Shown here: in pieces, positions 27,456 through 36,769 of the stretch
Layout: the number at the start of each line of letters is the position of its first letter
Position numbering within the stretch: position 1 is the stretch's first letter
DNA from: an uncultured Paracoccaceae bacterium
GTDB lineage: Bacteria > Pseudomonadota > Alphaproteobacteria > Rhodobacterales > Rhodobacteraceae
Reading direction: 5' to 3'
DNA length: 64,000 nucleotides
Assembly: GCA_947489705.1 (NCBI GenBank)
Contig: CANLEQ010000021.1
Span: 1 to 64,000 of the forward strand
Notes under the pieces: model-generated
What the model was told of the DNA's origin: nothing
The model's database searches: none
Seen by the model: the letters and a program-made list of their open reading frames with translations, nothing else
Translations under genes and position numbers: made by a program

Positions 27456-29021
27456 ATGAAGGACGATATGACCCGCAAACCCGAATATGACGAAAGCCCG
27501 GGGGCGCATGAAGCGCCCGAACTCGCCGTCGATCCGGAAGTGGGCGACGGGATGGGCTGTCATGCGGGTGCGAACCGGATGGAGGCGGCGGCCCGCGCGG
27601 CGGGGCAGAGCGAGGTGCTCGACCGGTACGCGGCCGATTATCCCAAGGGTCCGCACGACAAGCCGCAGAGCATGTGTCCCGCCTTCGGCTCGCTCAGGGT
27701 GGGTCTGCGGATGCGGCGGGTCGCGACGGTCCTGTCGGGATCGGCCTGCTGCGTCTATGGCCTGACTTTCGTCAGCCATTTCTACGGCGCGCGACGCTCC
27801 GTCGGCTACGTACCCTTCAATTCCGAGAGCCTCGTGACCGGCAAGCTGTTCGAGGACATCCGGGAAAGCGTCCACGAGTTGGCCGATCCCGACCGTTACG
27901 ACGCGATCGTGGTGACCAATCTGTGCGTGCCGACCGCCTCCGGCGTGCCGCTGCGGCTCCTGCCGAAGGAGATCAACGGCGTGCGGATCATCGGCATCGA
28001 CGTGCCAGGCTTCGGCATTCCGACCCATGCCGAGGCGAAGGACGTGCTGGCCGGCGCCATGCTGGCCTATGCCCGCGCCGAGGCCCAGGCGGGGCCGGTC
28101 CCCGCGCCGGCGTCGGGTCGCGACGACCGGCCGACCGTCACGCTGCTGGGCGAGATGTTCCCGGCCGATCCGATGATGATCGGCGCAATGCTGGCGCCGA
28201 TGGGGCTCGCCGCCGGGCCGAACGTGCCCTGCCGCGAATGGCGCGAGCTCTATGCCGCGCTCGATTGCGGGGCGGTCGCGGCGATCCATCCGTTCTATAC
28301 CGCCGCGATGCGCGAATTCACGGCCGCGGGGCGGCCGATCGTCGGCAGCGCGCCGGTGGGCCAAGACGGCACGGCCGCGTGGCTCGAGAATATCGGCGCG
28401 GCGTTCGGCATCGCCGCCGACAGGATCGCGGCCGCGAAGAACCAGGTTCTGCCCGCGATCAAGGGCGCGCTTCAGGGCGCGCGGATCGACGGGACGATCA
28501 CGCTGTCGGGCTACGAGGGCAGCGAGCTTCTGGTCGCGCGCCTGCTGATCGAGAGCGGGGCGCGCGTGCCTTACGTCGGCACCGCCTGTCCGCGCACGCC
28601 GCAAAGCGATGCCGACCGCGACTGGCTCGAGGCGCATGGGGCGAAGGTCGTCTATCGCGCCTCGCTCGAGGACGATCTGGCCGCGATGGAGGGCGTCCGG
28701 CCCGACCTCGCCATCGGCACGACCCCGGTCGTGCAGAAGGGCAAGGAGCTCGGGATCCCGTCGCTCTATTTCACCAACCTCATCTCGGCGCGGCCACTGA
28801 TGGGCCCCGCGGGGGCGGGATCGCTCGCGCAGGTGGTGAATGCCGCGATGGGCAACCGCGACCGCCTGTCGAGGATGAAGGCTTTCTTCGAGGGAGTCGG
28901 CGAGAAGGACAGCGCCGGCATCTGGGAGGGGCTTCCCAACATCCGCGAGGATTTCCGCGCGACCAACCGCAAGAAGCTCGAGAAGCAGGCGCGTGCCCGG
29001 CAGGCGGAGCAGATGATATGA
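27456..29021 (+). CDS. bchY: chlorophyllide a reductase subunit Y
   Basis: 521 residues (a second in-frame ATG at 27468 gives 517). It is the NifD-like subunit of the BchYZ catalytic component. Cysteines likely to bind the shared [4Fe-4S] cluster are in [22 protein letters not shown] and [13 protein letters not shown]. Further family segments: [19 protein letters not shown] and [17 protein letters not shown]. It needs BchX-ATP for electron transfer. It lies 76 bases after bchX and 31 bases before bchZ. Confidence 0.96.
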   Translation: MKDDMTRKPEYDESPGAHEAPELAVDPEVGDGMGCHAGANRMEAAARAAGQSEVLDRYAADYPKGPHDKPQSMCPAFGSLRVGLRMRRVATVLSGSACCVYGLTFVSHFYGARRSVGYVPFNSESLVTGKLFEDIRESVHELADPDRYDAIVVTNLCVPTASGVPLRLLPKEINGVRIIGIDVPGFGIPTHAEAKDVLAGAMLAYARAEAQAGPVPAPASGRDDRPTVTLLGEMFPADPMMIGAMLAPMGLAAGPNVPCREWRELYAALDCGAVAAIHPFYTAAMREFTAAGRPIVGSAPVGQDGTAAWLENIGAAFGIAADRIAAAKNQVLPAIKGALQGARIDGTITLSGYEGSELLVARLLIESGARVPYVGTACPRTPQSDADRDWLEAHGAKVVYRASLEDDLAAMEGVRPDLAIGTTPVVQKGKELGIPSLYFTNLISARPLMGPAGAGSLAQVVNAAMGNRDRLSRMKAFFEGVGEKDSAGIWEGLPNIREDFRATNRKKLEKQARARQAEQMI

Positions 29022-29052
29022 CGCGGCCGGCGATCTGCGGAGGGCGGGTTTC

Positions 29053-30525
29053 ATGCTGATCCAGGACCACGATCGCGCGGGCGGATACTGGGGGGCGATC
29101 TATGCCTTCTGCGCCGTCAAGGGTTTGCAGGTGGTGATCGACGGGCCCGTGGGGTGCGAGAACCTGCCCGTCACGAGCGTGCTGCACTATACCGACGCGC
29201 TGCCCCCGCACGAATTGCCGATCGTCGTCACGGGTCTCGGCGAGGACGAGATGGGGGCGGGGACCGAAGAGAGCATGAAGCGGGCGTGGGAAACGCTCGA
29301 CCCGGCGCTGCCGGCCGTGGTCGTGACCGGCTCCATCGCCGAGATGATCGGCGGGGGCGTCACGCCGCAGGGGACCAGCATCCAGCGGTTCCTGCCCCGC
29401 ACCATCGACGAGGACCAGTGGGAATGCGCGGACCGCGCGATGACCTGGATCTTTTCCGAATGGGGCATGACCAAGGGACGCATGCCGCCCGAGAAAAAGC
29501 GCGAGCCGGGGGCGAAGCCGCGGGTCAACATCCTCGGGCCCATGTACGGCACCTTCAACATGGCCTCGGACCTGGCCGAGATCAGGCGGCTGGTCGAGGG
29601 GATCGGCGCCGAGCTCAACATGGTGATGCCGCTGGGCGCGCATCTGGCCGAGATGCGCAATCTCGTGAATGCGGACGTCAACATCTGCATGTACCGCGAA
29701 TTCGGGCGCGGCCTTTGCGAGGTGCTGGGCAAACCCTATCTTCAGGCGCCGATCGGCGTGGAAAGCACCACGAAGTTCCTGCGCATGCTGGGCGATCTGC
29801 TGGGTCTCGATCCCGAGCCGTTCATCGAGGCCGAGAAGCATTCCACGCTGAAGCCGGTCTGGGATCTCTGGCGCTCGGTCACGCAGGATTTCTTCGGCAC
29901 AGCCGAATTCGGCATCGTCGCAGGCGAGACCTATGCCCGCGGCATCCGGCATTACCTCGAGGACGAGCTGGGCTTTCCCTGCGCGTTCGCGGTGTCGCGG
30001 GTGGCCGGCAAGAAGACCGACAACGACGGGGTCCGGTCGCTCGTGCACGGCAAGCGGCCGCTCGTCGTCATGGGCTCGATCAACGAGAAGATGTACCTCG
30101 CCGAGATGAAGTCCGGCCACGGGCCGAGCCCGGCCTTCATTCCGGCGGGTTTTCCGGGTGCCGCGATCCGCCGGGCCACTGGCACGCCCTTCATGGGATA
30201 TGCCGGGGCGACCTACCTGCTCCAGGAGGTCTGCAACGGGCTTTTCGATGCGCTCTTCCACATCCTGCCGCTGGGCTCGGAGATGGATGCGACCGAGGCC
30301 ACGCCGACGACGCTGCGCCGCGATTTTCCTTGGGATGCCGACGCGCAGGCCGAGCTCGACCGGATCGTCGCAGAGCATCCCGTGCTCACCCGAATTTCCG
30401 CCGCCAGATCCCTGCGCGACGCCGCCGAGAGGGCCGCTCTGGCCCACGGGGCCGACCATGTCGCGCGCGAAACCGTCAGGGCGCTTGCGCCCGCATCCAG
30501 TTCCAACCCGGAGGATACCGCATGA
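29053..30525 (+). CDS. bchZ: chlorophyllide a reductase subunit Z
   Basis: 490 residues. This NifK-like partner of BchY begins [20 protein letters not shown] and contains [20 protein letters not shown], which carries a conserved cluster-ligand cysteine. [17 protein letters not shown] and [16 protein letters not shown] are also characteristic. A GGAGGG lies upstream of the ATG. The stop overlaps the pufQ start by 4 bases (ATGA), so bacteriochlorophyll reduction and the photosystem operon are translationally linked, as in Rhodobacter superoperons. Confidence 0.96.
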   Translation: MLIQDHDRAGGYWGAIYAFCAVKGLQVVIDGPVGCENLPVTSVLHYTDALPPHELPIVVTGLGEDEMGAGTEESMKRAWETLDPALPAVVVTGSIAEMIGGGVTPQGTSIQRFLPRTIDEDQWECADRAMTWIFSEWGMTKGRMPPEKKREPGAKPRVNILGPMYGTFNMASDLAEIRRLVEGIGAELNMVMPLGAHLAEMRNLVNADVNICMYREFGRGLCEVLGKPYLQAPIGVESTTKFLRMLGDLLGLDPEPFIEAEKHSTLKPVWDLWRSVTQDFFGTAEFGIVAGETYARGIRHYLEDELGFPCAFAVSRVAGKKTDNDGVRSLVHGKRPLVVMGSINEKMYLAEMKSGHGPSPAFIPAGFPGAAIRRATGTPFMGYAGATYLLQEVCNGLFDALFHILPLGSEMDATEATPTTLRRDFPWDADAQAELDRIVAEHPVLTRISAARSLRDAAERAALAHGADHVARETVRALAPASSSNPEDTA

Positions 30526-30752
30526 GCGATATGACGAACCAGATGGCCCCGATGGCGCAGGCCCGCGGTCACGTGCAGCCCAAGGCCGAGTTCTACGCCT
30601 ATTTCGCGCTGATCTTCGCGGCCACGCTGCCGCTGGCATGTCTGACCTGGGCGCTCACCGCGGGCCGGCAGATGCGCCTGCCCCAGAAGGGGCCGATCGC
30701 ACGGGCCTGGAGCCAGGCGCGGATCATCACGCCGATGATCTTCTCGGCGTAA
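30522..30752 (+). CDS. pufQ: PufQ, bacteriochlorophyll-related regulator/carrier
   Basis: 76 residues starting at the ATGA overlap with bchZ. One transmembrane helix ([20 protein letters not shown], about 24-43) is followed by a basic tail ending [19 protein letters not shown], which resembles the Rhodobacter PufQ C-terminus (ARAW..A..ITP.IF). PufQ is needed for normal bacteriochlorophyll levels and may carry pigment intermediates. The position between bchZ and pufB is the classical one. Confidence 0.88.
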   Translation: MSDMTNQMAPMAQARGHVQPKAEFYAYFALIFAATLPLACLTWALTAGRQMRLPQKGPIARAWSQARIITPMIFSA

Positions 30753-30796
30753 GGCCGAGCACAGAATTCAACCGGGGTCACGGATCCCGGGCGATA

Positions 30797-30835
30797 TCCG
30801 GAAACCTTCCGGAACCCGGCCGCGGGGTCCCGCGG
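30797..30835 (+). other. two tandem hairpins between pufQ and pufB
   Basis: TCCGGAA-ACC-TTCCGGA (30797-30813) and CCGCGGG-GT-CCCGCGG (30820-30835), both perfect. In Rhodobacter, 5' structures ahead of pufB shape processing and stability of the pufBA mRNA; a like role is inferred here. Confidence 0.5.
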
Positions 30836-30865
30836 CGTCAGCTTGACGATCCGAAGGAGAGTTAA

Positions 30866-31015
30866 ATGGCTGATAGAACCGATCTGTCGTTCACAGGTCT
30901 TACCGACGAGCAGGCGCAAGAATTGCACTCCGTCTATTTGAGCGGGCTCTGGCTGTTCTCGGCCGTGGCCGTGGTCGCTCACATAGCGGTGTTCATCTGG
31001 CGCCCCTGGTTCTGA
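30866..31015 (+). CDS. pufB: light-harvesting 1 beta polypeptide
   Basis: 49 residues, beginning [20 protein letters not shown], with AAGGAGAG before the ATG. A single transmembrane helix contains His39, the axial ligand of bacteriochlorophyll, and His21 lies nearer the interface. The C-terminus FIWRPWF is the usual LH1-beta end and its tryptophans tune B875 absorption. Paired with PufA in the ring around the reaction centre. pufA follows after 13 bases. Confidence 0.96.
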   Translation: MADRTDLSFTGLTDEQAQELHSVYLSGLWLFSAVAVVAHIAVFIWRPWF

Positions 31016-31028
31016 GGAAGGACGCACA

Positions 31029-31211
31029 ATGGCAAAGTTCTACAAGATCTGGCTGATCTTCGACCCGCGGCGCGTCTTCGTGGCGCAAGGCGTGTTCCTG
31101 TTCCTGCTGGCGGCGATGATCCACTTGGTCCTGCTCAGCACCGACCGGTACAACTGGTTCGAGCAATCCGCAGCCAAGTACGGCACCGGCGAAGTCACCG
31201 TTGTCGACTGA
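31029..31211 (+). CDS. pufA: light-harvesting 1 alpha polypeptide
   Basis: 60 residues. [20 protein letters not shown] is the typical N-terminal amphipathic helix. The transmembrane helix [15 protein letters not shown] carries His32, which binds bacteriochlorophyll, and Trp43 follows in DRYNWFE. It forms the inner ring of LH1. It is followed by an intercistronic hairpin before pufL. Confidence 0.96.
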   Translation: MAKFYKIWLIFDPRRVFVAQGVFLFLLAAMIHLVLLSTDRYNWFEQSAAKYGTGEVTVVD

Positions 31212-31226
31212 GACGATACCAACGTT

Positions 31227-31253
31227 GCGGGCGGCTCACCTGGAGCGGCCCGC
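31227..31253 (+). other. pufA-pufL intercistronic hairpin
   Basis: GCGGGCGGCTC (31227-31237) pairs with GAGCGGCCCGC (31243-31253) with one mismatch and a 5-base loop. In Rhodobacter, such structures stabilise the pufBA segment over pufLM and set the excess of LH1 over reaction centres; the same role is inferred here. Confidence 0.7.
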
Positions 31254-31318
31254 GGCGACCCCTCGGCGATCGCGACGGCACGTCATTTCGGCCGGCGCCT
31301 GACACACGGAGTAGCGAG

Positions 31319-32149
31319 ATGGCACTGCTCAGCTTCGAGCGTAAATACCGCGTGCCGGGCGGCACGCTTATCGGCGGCGACCTGTTCGATTTCTGGGTCG
31401 GGCCGTTCTTCGTCGGCTTCTTCGGGGTCACGACGATCTTCTTCGCGGGTCTCGGGACGATCCTGATCTTCTATACCGCCGCAATCCAGGGCGTCTGGAA
31501 TCCGTGGCTCATCTCGGTCAATCCGCCGCCGATCTCCTACGGGCTCGGGGCAGCACCTCTCCAGATGGGGGGGCTCTGGCAGATCATCACGATCTGCGCC
31601 CACGGCGCGTTCATCAGCTGGGCGCTGAGACAGGTCGAGATCTGCCGCAAGCTCGGCATCGGGTACCACATGCCGATCGCCTTCGGGGCCGCGATCGTCG
31701 CCTACACGACCCTCGTGGTGATCCGGCCCGTCCTGATGGGCGCGTGGGGGCATGCCTTTCCCTACGGCATCTGGAGCCACCTCGATTGGGTGAGCTATAC
31801 CGGATACCTCTACGGGAACTTCCATTATAATCCCGCGCACATGATCGCGGTGACGTTCTTCTTCACCACCTGTCTCGCGCTCGCGCTGCACGGATCGCTG
31901 ATCCTGTCGGCCGCGAACCCCGAAAAGGGCAAGACCATGCGCAATCCCGACCACGAGGACACGTTCTTCCGGGATTTCATCGGCTATTCGATCGGGCCCC
32001 TCGGCATTCACCGCCTCGGTTTCCTGCTGGCGATCAATGCCGGGCTCTGGAGCGCGATCTGCATCGTCATCTCGGGCACCGTCTGGTTCGACCAGTGGAT
32101 CGTCTGGTGGGACTGGTATCTCGAACTGCCCTGGTGGGCGGACCTGTAA
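31319..32149 (+). CDS. pufL: photosynthetic reaction centre L subunit
   Basis: 276 residues, normal length, with five transmembrane helices. It begins [40 protein letters not shown] and [20 protein letters not shown] carry bacteriochlorophyll-binding and structural residues, and [16 protein letters not shown] includes an iron-binding histidine. With PufM it holds the special pair, bacteriopheophytins and quinones. pufM starts 12 bases later. Confidence 0.98.
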   Translation: MALLSFERKYRVPGGTLIGGDLFDFWVGPFFVGFFGVTTIFFAGLGTILIFYTAAIQGVWNPWLISVNPPPISYGLGAAPLQMGGLWQIITICAHGAFISWALRQVEICRKLGIGYHMPIAFGAAIVAYTTLVVIRPVLMGAWGHAFPYGIWSHLDWVSYTGYLYGNFHYNPAHMIAVTFFFTTCLALALHGSLILSAANPEKGKTMRNPDHEDTFFRDFIGYSIGPLGIHRLGFLLAINAGLWSAICIVISGTVWFDQWIVWWDWYLELPWWADL

Positions 32150-32161
32150 GGAGAGCTGAAC

Positions 32162-33142
32162 ATGCCCAATTATCAGAATATCTTCACGCAGGTTCAGGTC
32201 CAGGGACCGCCCGAGCTCGGGATGGTCGAGGATGTCGACCTGCGCGACCGCGGCGACAGTGCCCGGTTCTCGCAATTGCTGGGATGGATCGGGAATGCCC
32301 AGATCGGGCCGATCTATCTCGGCCCCTACGGGATCGTCTCGCTGATCACCGGGGGGCTCTGGTTCTTCCTCGTCGGGATCAGCTTCTGGGTGCAGGTCGA
32401 CTTCAACCCGGCGGTCTTCATCCGCGACCTCTTCTATCTCGCGCTGGAGCCGCCCGCACCGCAATACGGCCTCGGCTTCGCGCCGCTGTGGGAGGGCGGG
32501 CTCTGGCTCATCGCCTCGGCGCTGCTGCTGGTCTCGGTCATCACCTGGTGGATCCGCTCCTACGTGCTGGCGCAGCAGCTCGGCATGGGCAAGCATGTCT
32601 GCTGGGCCTTCGGGAGCGCGATCTGGCTTTTCCTGGTGCTGGGCCTGATCCGGCCGATCCTGATGGGAAGCTGGTCGGAGGCGGTGCCCTACGGGATCTT
32701 CCCGCATCTCGACTGGACCAACCTCTTCTCGCTCACCTACGGCAACCTCTTCTACAATCCGTTCCACGCGCTTTCGATCGTGTTCCTCTACGGCTCGGCC
32801 CTGCTTTTCGCGATGCATGGCGGCACGATCCTGGCCGTGAGCCGTTACGGTGGCGATCGCGAGCTCGAACAGATCATCGACCGCGGGACGGCCGCCGAAC
32901 GGGCGGGGCTCTTCTGGCGCTGGACCATGGGGTTCAACGCGACGATCGAGGGCATCCATCGCTGGGCGTGGTGGTTCGCGGTCCTCACCACGCTGACCGG
33001 CGGGATCGGCATCCTGCTGACCGGCACGGTGGTGGATAACTGGTTCGTCTGGGCGCAGGAACACGGCTATGGTGCGGAACAGAACTACGTCCCGGCCCGC
33101 ACGCCCGAGGAATTCATGATCTATCAACCGCCGCAGGAGTGA
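32162..33142 (+). CDS. pufM: photosynthetic reaction centre M subunit
   Basis: 326 residues with five transmembrane helices. It begins [20 protein letters not shown], and the helix region [20 protein letters not shown] and [20 protein letters not shown] carry the pigment and non-haem iron ligands. Length is slightly above that of Rhodobacter sphaeroides PufM owing to a C-terminal tail ([18 protein letters not shown]). The pufX-like gene follows after 7 bases; no pufC cytochrome gene is present. Confidence 0.98.
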   Translation: MPNYQNIFTQVQVQGPPELGMVEDVDLRDRGDSARFSQLLGWIGNAQIGPIYLGPYGIVSLITGGLWFFLVGISFWVQVDFNPAVFIRDLFYLALEPPAPQYGLGFAPLWEGGLWLIASALLLVSVITWWIRSYVLAQQLGMGKHVCWAFGSAIWLFLVLGLIRPILMGSWSEAVPYGIFPHLDWTNLFSLTYGNLFYNPFHALSIVFLYGSALLFAMHGGTILAVSRYGGDRELEQIIDRGTAAERAGLFWRWTMGFNATIEGIHRWAWWFAVLTTLTGGIGILLTGTVVDNWFVWAQEHGYGAEQNYVPARTPEEFMIYQPPQE

Positions 33143-33149
33143 CCCGGAC

Positions 33150-33386
33150 ATGAACGAGAGCGATACGAATATGTCGGCCAGGCGCAAACTCTGGTTTCTC
33201 GACGACACGCAACCGTCGCTGCACATGTGGGTCTTCGCGCAATTGTGCCTCGGCGGGTTCTATGCGGCGATCGTGTTCTTCGGCGTGATCGCCTTTATCT
33301 TCCTGCTTCGGGCGGTGAGCACCTTGCTGCCCGAGGATCCCTATGCGGCGATCGACCTGCTGGACCAGGTGGTGCGGCTCGCCTGA
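33150..33386 (+). CDS. pufX: PufX-like core-complex protein
   Basis: 78 residues (possible internal start at 33171). A single transmembrane helix is flanked by polar ends. The pattern LHMWVFAQLCLGGFYAAIVF then FGVIAFIFLLRAVSTLLPED aligns with Rhodobacter PufX, which has [22 protein letters not shown], then FFRVVGRMLP. Shared points are the W-V, the Q, the glycine-rich helix start, V-F-F-G, R-x-V and L-P. PufX opens the LH1 ring for quinone exchange and orders RC-LH1 dimers. Position after pufM is as expected. Identity overall is modest, so the call rests on pattern, size and place. Confidence 0.82.
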   Translation: MNESDTNMSARRKLWFLDDTQPSLHMWVFAQLCLGGFYAAIVFFGVIAFIFLLRAVSTLLPEDPYAAIDLLDQVVRLA

Positions 33387-33436
33387 CGGAATTGGCCGGG
33401 CGGACCTCCCTCCGCGCCGGGCCAGGCCTTGTCGTG

Positions 33437-33466
33437 AGCCCCCAGGGGAGCATGACGCCGGGGGCT
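33437..33466 (+). other. hairpin after pufX
   Basis: AGCCCCC and GGGGGCT pair around a 16-base loop, without a T-tract. Possibly protects the 3' end of the puf message ahead of the stronger hairpin at 33503. Confidence 0.4.
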
Positions 33467-33502
33467 TCGACCCTCGAACCCTTCCTGTGGCTACGGGAAG
33501 CG

Positions 33503-33530
33503 CACCCCGGAAGTTATTCCGGGGTGCGAT
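33503..33530. terminator. terminator at the end of the puf operon
   Basis: CGCACCCCGGAA-GTTA-TTCCGGGGTGCG is a perfect 12-bp stem with a 4-base loop, followed by ATCGTTTC. It lies between convergent pufX and the lysozyme-like gene and could end both transcripts. Confidence 0.75.
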
Positions 33531-33541
33531 CGTTTCGGGGG

Positions 33542-34303
33542 CTATCCCGGGAAGAGCGCGGCGACCTCGGCATCGAAACTGGCCCAGGTCATCGTGGCCT
33601 TGTTGCCGGCATAGCCGTGATAATGCGACTGCCCCGACGAATTGGGCAGGCCGGCCCAGGTCTTGGCGAGGTTGTTCATGAAGGCATGGCGGCTCATCAG
33701 GCCCGAGCGGAAGGCGCTGAGCCCGGCATCCTCGAGCAGCAGGTTGGCCAGGCGATCCTGAAGCTCGGGCGAGAACCGGGTGTGCGTGTCGACGCCCGCG
33801 CGCTCCACCAGCCATTTGAGCGTCTTGGGGATGAACTGATAGCGGCCGATGGCATGGGGCTGGCCGGGCGTGGCAGCGATCCAGGCGTAGATCTCGGCGA
33901 CGCTCATCTGGGTCGGCAGTCTGGAGGGCTTGCGCGTCGCGCCGTATTGCACGGCGTCGTATCCCATCTGGCCGGCTTCGGCGCGGGCGATGATATGGCG
34001 CAGTTTGGCGACCGGCGTGCCGCCCATCGCCGGAAGATGCGCGGTCGTGGCGATCGCCTGCGTCACCCGGGCGGGTTCGCTGCGCGGCGCGAAGAGGCCG
34101 GTTTCCGCCTTGTCCGCGAAAAGGCTCGCGACTTGGATCCGGGCCTGGGGGACCGACGGCGTGTCGTCCATCTCGAACATTGGGGCCCTTGCCGAGAAGA
34201 GCGATCCGCGGGGCGCCATCAGCCCGTCCTGTGCAAGCGCCAGATGCGGAAGCGCCATGCCCGCGACGAGCACCGCCACCCGAAGCCCAAATCTCATCGA
34301 CAT
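33542..34303 (-). CDS. exported lysozyme-like muramidase
   Basis: 253 residues. A signal peptide (MSMRFGLRVAVLVAGMALPH, cleavage near ALA-QD) precedes about 70 low-complexity residues. Then comes a domain like phage lambda-type endolysins (GH104-like): LRHIIARAEAGQMGYDAVQY contains the probable catalytic Glu, and GQPHAIGRYQFIPKTLKWLV is the family's substrate-side segment. Likely cleaves or remodels peptidoglycan in the periplasm. Convergent with pufX. The next gene on this strand is also a wall enzyme. Confidence 0.72.
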   Translation of the reverse strand: MSMRFGLRVAVLVAGMALPHLALAQDGLMAPRGSLFSARAPMFEMDDTPSVPQARIQVASLFADKAETGLFAPRSEPARVTQAIATTAHLPAMGGTPVAKLRHIIARAEAGQMGYDAVQYGATRKPSRLPTQMSVAEIYAWIAATPGQPHAIGRYQFIPKTLKWLVERAGVDTHTRFSPELQDRLANLLLEDAGLSAFRSGLMSRHAFMNNLAKTWAGLPNSSGQSHYHGYAGNKATMTWASFDAEVAALFPG

Positions 34304-34387
34304 GCCTCACCGCTTCCGAACGAATTGGCCGCAGAGATGGCGCAGATCCGTTACGATTCGGTTTCCGGCATCACGGGAAGGGACGCG

Positions 34388-34951
34388 TCAGAGGTACGAG
34401 GTGACCCGGGTTCCCAGCGTCACGTTCGGGTAGAGCTCGCTCACGTCGTCGTTGGTCAGGCGGATGCAGCCCGAGCTCACGGCGGTGCCGATCGTCCAGG
34501 GCTGCGGCGTGCCGTGGATCCGGTAGAGCGTGTCGCGCCTGCCGCGGTAGAGATAGAGCGCCCGCGCGCCGAGCGGGTTGTCCGGCCCGCCGGGCATGCC
34601 CCCGGCATAGGGCAGGTAGAGATCGGGTTCGCGGCGGATCATGTTCTGCGTGGGGGTCCAGCGCGGCCATTCCTCCTTGCGGCGGATGACCGTCTCGCCC
34701 CCGAGATTGCGGCCCTGATCGCCCACGGCGATGTGGTATTCCCGCGCGAAACCGGGTGCGCGCACGTGATAGAGGGCAAAATATTCGGGAAAGATGTGGA
34801 TCGTGTCGACGTCGACATCTGGCCGGATCTCGACATTGCGCGCCGACATCGTCGCGCGCGAGGTATGGGGTAACCCCGCATGCCCGAGGACGGCGGTGGG
34901 CGTCGCGGCGAGCGCAAGGCCCGTGGCGATGAAATGACGTCTGGTCAGCAT
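34388..34951 (-). CDS. L,D-transpeptidase (YkuD family)
   Basis: 187 residues from ATG 34951. A twin-arginine-like export signal (MLTRRHFIATGLALAATPTA) leads to the YkuD catalytic domain: YRIHGTPQPWTIGTAVSSGC followed by IRL, with the His and the nucleophilic Cys in the S-x-G-C-I-R-L motif. These enzymes form 3-3 peptidoglycan cross-links or attach proteins to the wall. The upstream in-frame extension is not coding-like. Confidence 0.92.
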   Translation of the reverse strand: MLTRRHFIATGLALAATPTAVLGHAGLPHTSRATMSARNVEIRPDVDVDTIHIFPEYFALYHVRAPGFAREYHIAVGDQGRNLGGETVIRRKEEWPRWTPTQNMIRREPDLYLPYAGGMPGGPDNPLGARALYLYRGRRDTLYRIHGTPQPWTIGTAVSSGCIRLTNDDVSELYPNVTLGTRVTSYL

Positions 34952-35067
34952 GGCAGTGCTCCCGCAAGAGAAATTCGATGATACCAACGACTGGTGCCGA
35001 AGGCGAGCTCCCCCGGCGCCAGAACGCGCCGGACGTGGGATCGGTTTCCCCCGGGGGGGCGGGTCTC

Positions 35068-35601
35068 TCAGGTCGTGGCGGCGGTGCCGAAGATGGTTGC
35101 GGCGTGCCGGTCGAGATAGATCCGGATCCACGGCGTGAAACGCTGCGGCTCTGCCGCGATCTCGGCGCGAAGCTCGGCAAGCGTGGCCCAACGCGTCTCG
35201 GCCACTTCGGCGGGGTCGGGCGCGAGCGCGAGGCCGCGTGTCGCCGCGGCGGTGAAGAGCGCGACCACCTCGTGTTCGATCAGACCGTCGCCGACGGAGG
35301 CGCGATACTCGATCGTCGCACGGCGGACGAGGTCCAGGCCCTTTATCCCGAGCTCGTCGTCGAGCCGGCGGAGCGCGCAGGAATGCGCGTCCTCGCCCCA
35401 ATGGGGATGGGTGCAGCAGGTATTGGCCCAGAGGCCGGGCGTGTGATACTTGCCCGCCGCCCGCCGTTGCAGCAGGACGGCATCACCGTCCATGACGAAG
35501 ACCGAGATCGCCCGGTGCCGCAGGCCGCGGCGGTGGACGGCGAGCTTTTCGACCGGCGCGAGGGTTCCATCGACCCAAGCGGGGATCATCACGTCAGGCA
35601 T
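35068..35601 (-). CDS. idi: isopentenyl-diphosphate delta-isomerase, type 1
   Basis: 177 residues. A Nudix-type isomerase that interconverts IPP and DMAPP. The catalytic cysteine lies in LWANTCCTHPHWGEDAHSCA, and the Nudix-like helix is LRRLDDELGI; a later IEHEVVALFTA provides the second acidic motif. Its start overlaps the bchP stop by 8 bases, so it is co-translated with bchP. Its presence at the end of the bchG-bchP operon matches Rhodobacter and ties precursor supply to pigment demand. Confidence 0.95.
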   Translation of the reverse strand: MPDVMIPAWVDGTLAPVEKLAVHRRGLRHRAISVFVMDGDAVLLQRRAAGKYHTPGLWANTCCTHPHWGEDAHSCALRRLDDELGIKGLDLVRRATIEYRASVGDGLIEHEVVALFTAAATRGLALAPDPAEVAETRWATLAELRAEIAAEPQRFTPWIRIYLDRHAATIFGTAATT

Positions 35602-36769
35602 AGGTGCGCGGCACCAGCCCGAGCAGATGCGCCACGTTCTTGGCGCCGATGCGCATATGGGCCATCGGGCGGGCGCGGACGAGGCGCTTGTTCATGTACG
35701 CCTCGAAGGTCAGGCGCTGCACGTCGACATCGTGGCAGAGCGACACGAACCGTTCCCGGCGCTCGTCGGACTTGTAATAGGCGTTCTGCATGGTGCGCAG
35801 AACCCGGAAGACGGTCTTGTGTTCCTTCATGAAGAGCTTGCGCGCGATGCGCAGGTCGCGGGCCCGCCCCGAGGCGAGCGCCGCCTGCGCCGCGGTCGCG
35901 GCCACCCGTCCGCCGGTCATGGCGTAATAGATCCCCTCCCCCGAACTCGGGGCGACGACGCCCGCGGCATCCCCGGCGAGCAAGACGTCACGCCCGTTGT
36001 CCCAGCGCCGGAGCGGTTCGAGCGGGATCGGGGCCCCCTCGCGGCGCAGCGTCTCGCAGCCGTCGAGCCCGGCCGAGACGCGCAGTGCCGCGGTGGCCTT
36101 CTTCAGGTCGACCCCGTTGACGCCGGTCCCCATGCCGACGCTCGCCTGATCGCCGTGGGGAAACACCCAACCATAGAAATCGGGGCTGATCGCGCCGTCG
36201 TAGATCACGTCGCAGCGCAGCGGGTCGTATCCTTCGGTCTTGCCGGGCGACCGGATGATCTCGTGATAGGCGATGACATAGGGGATCTTGTCGCCGCCGG
36301 GCACTTCGCCGCGCGCCACGTTGGAGCGTGCGCCATCGGCCCCGATGACGAGCCGGGTGGGCAGGTGGCGCTCCTCTCCGGTGGCCTTGTCGCGATAGAG
36401 CACGGCCGTGGCGTCGCCGCGCAGGATCCGCAGGAACGTGCCCGTCACGCGCTCCGCCCCCGCATCGGCGGCGCGTTTGCGCAGGAACTCGTCGAAGGGA
36501 TCGCGGTCGACCATGCCGACGAAGCCGTTCTCGATCGGGATATCGACCGCCCGGCCGGTGGGCGAGATCATCCGCGCGGTGGTGATCCGCGCCACGATCT
36601 GGTCGTCGGGGATCTCGTAATCCTCGATCAGGCGGGGCGGGATCGCGCCGCCGCAGGGCTTGATCCGGCCGGCCTTGTCGAGCAGGGCGACCCTCAGCCC
36701 GGCCGTGGCCAGGTCATGGGCGGCGGTGGCTCCGGAGGGGCCGCCCCCGACGACGACGACATCATACAT
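35594..36769 (-). CDS. bchP: geranylgeranyl reductase
   Basis: 391 residues from ATG 36769. It reduces the geranylgeranyl tail of bacteriochlorophyll to phytyl in three NADPH-dependent steps. MYDVVVVGGGPSGATAAHDL is the FAD-binding start. KPCGGAIPPRLIEDYEIPD, YGWVFPHGDQASVGMGTGV and LAGDAAGVVAPSSGEGIYYA are characteristic of the family. It overlaps the PucC-like gene upstream by 8 bases and idi downstream by 8 bases. Confidence 0.96.
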   Translation of the reverse strand: MYDVVVVGGGPSGATAAHDLATAGLRVALLDKAGRIKPCGGAIPPRLIEDYEIPDDQIVARITTARMISPTGRAVDIPIENGFVGMVDRDPFDEFLRKRAADAGAERVTGTFLRILRGDATAVLYRDKATGEERHLPTRLVIGADGARSNVARGEVPGGDKIPYVIAYHEIIRSPGKTEGYDPLRCDVIYDGAISPDFYGWVFPHGDQASVGMGTGVNGVDLKKATAALRVSAGLDGCETLRREGAPIPLEPLRRWDNGRDVLLAGDAAGVVAPSSGEGIYYAMTGGRVAATAAQAALASGRARDLRIARKLFMKEHKTVFRVLRTMQNAYYKSDERRERFVSLCHDVDVQRLTFEAYMNKRLVRARPMAHMRIGAKNVAHLLGLVPRTYA

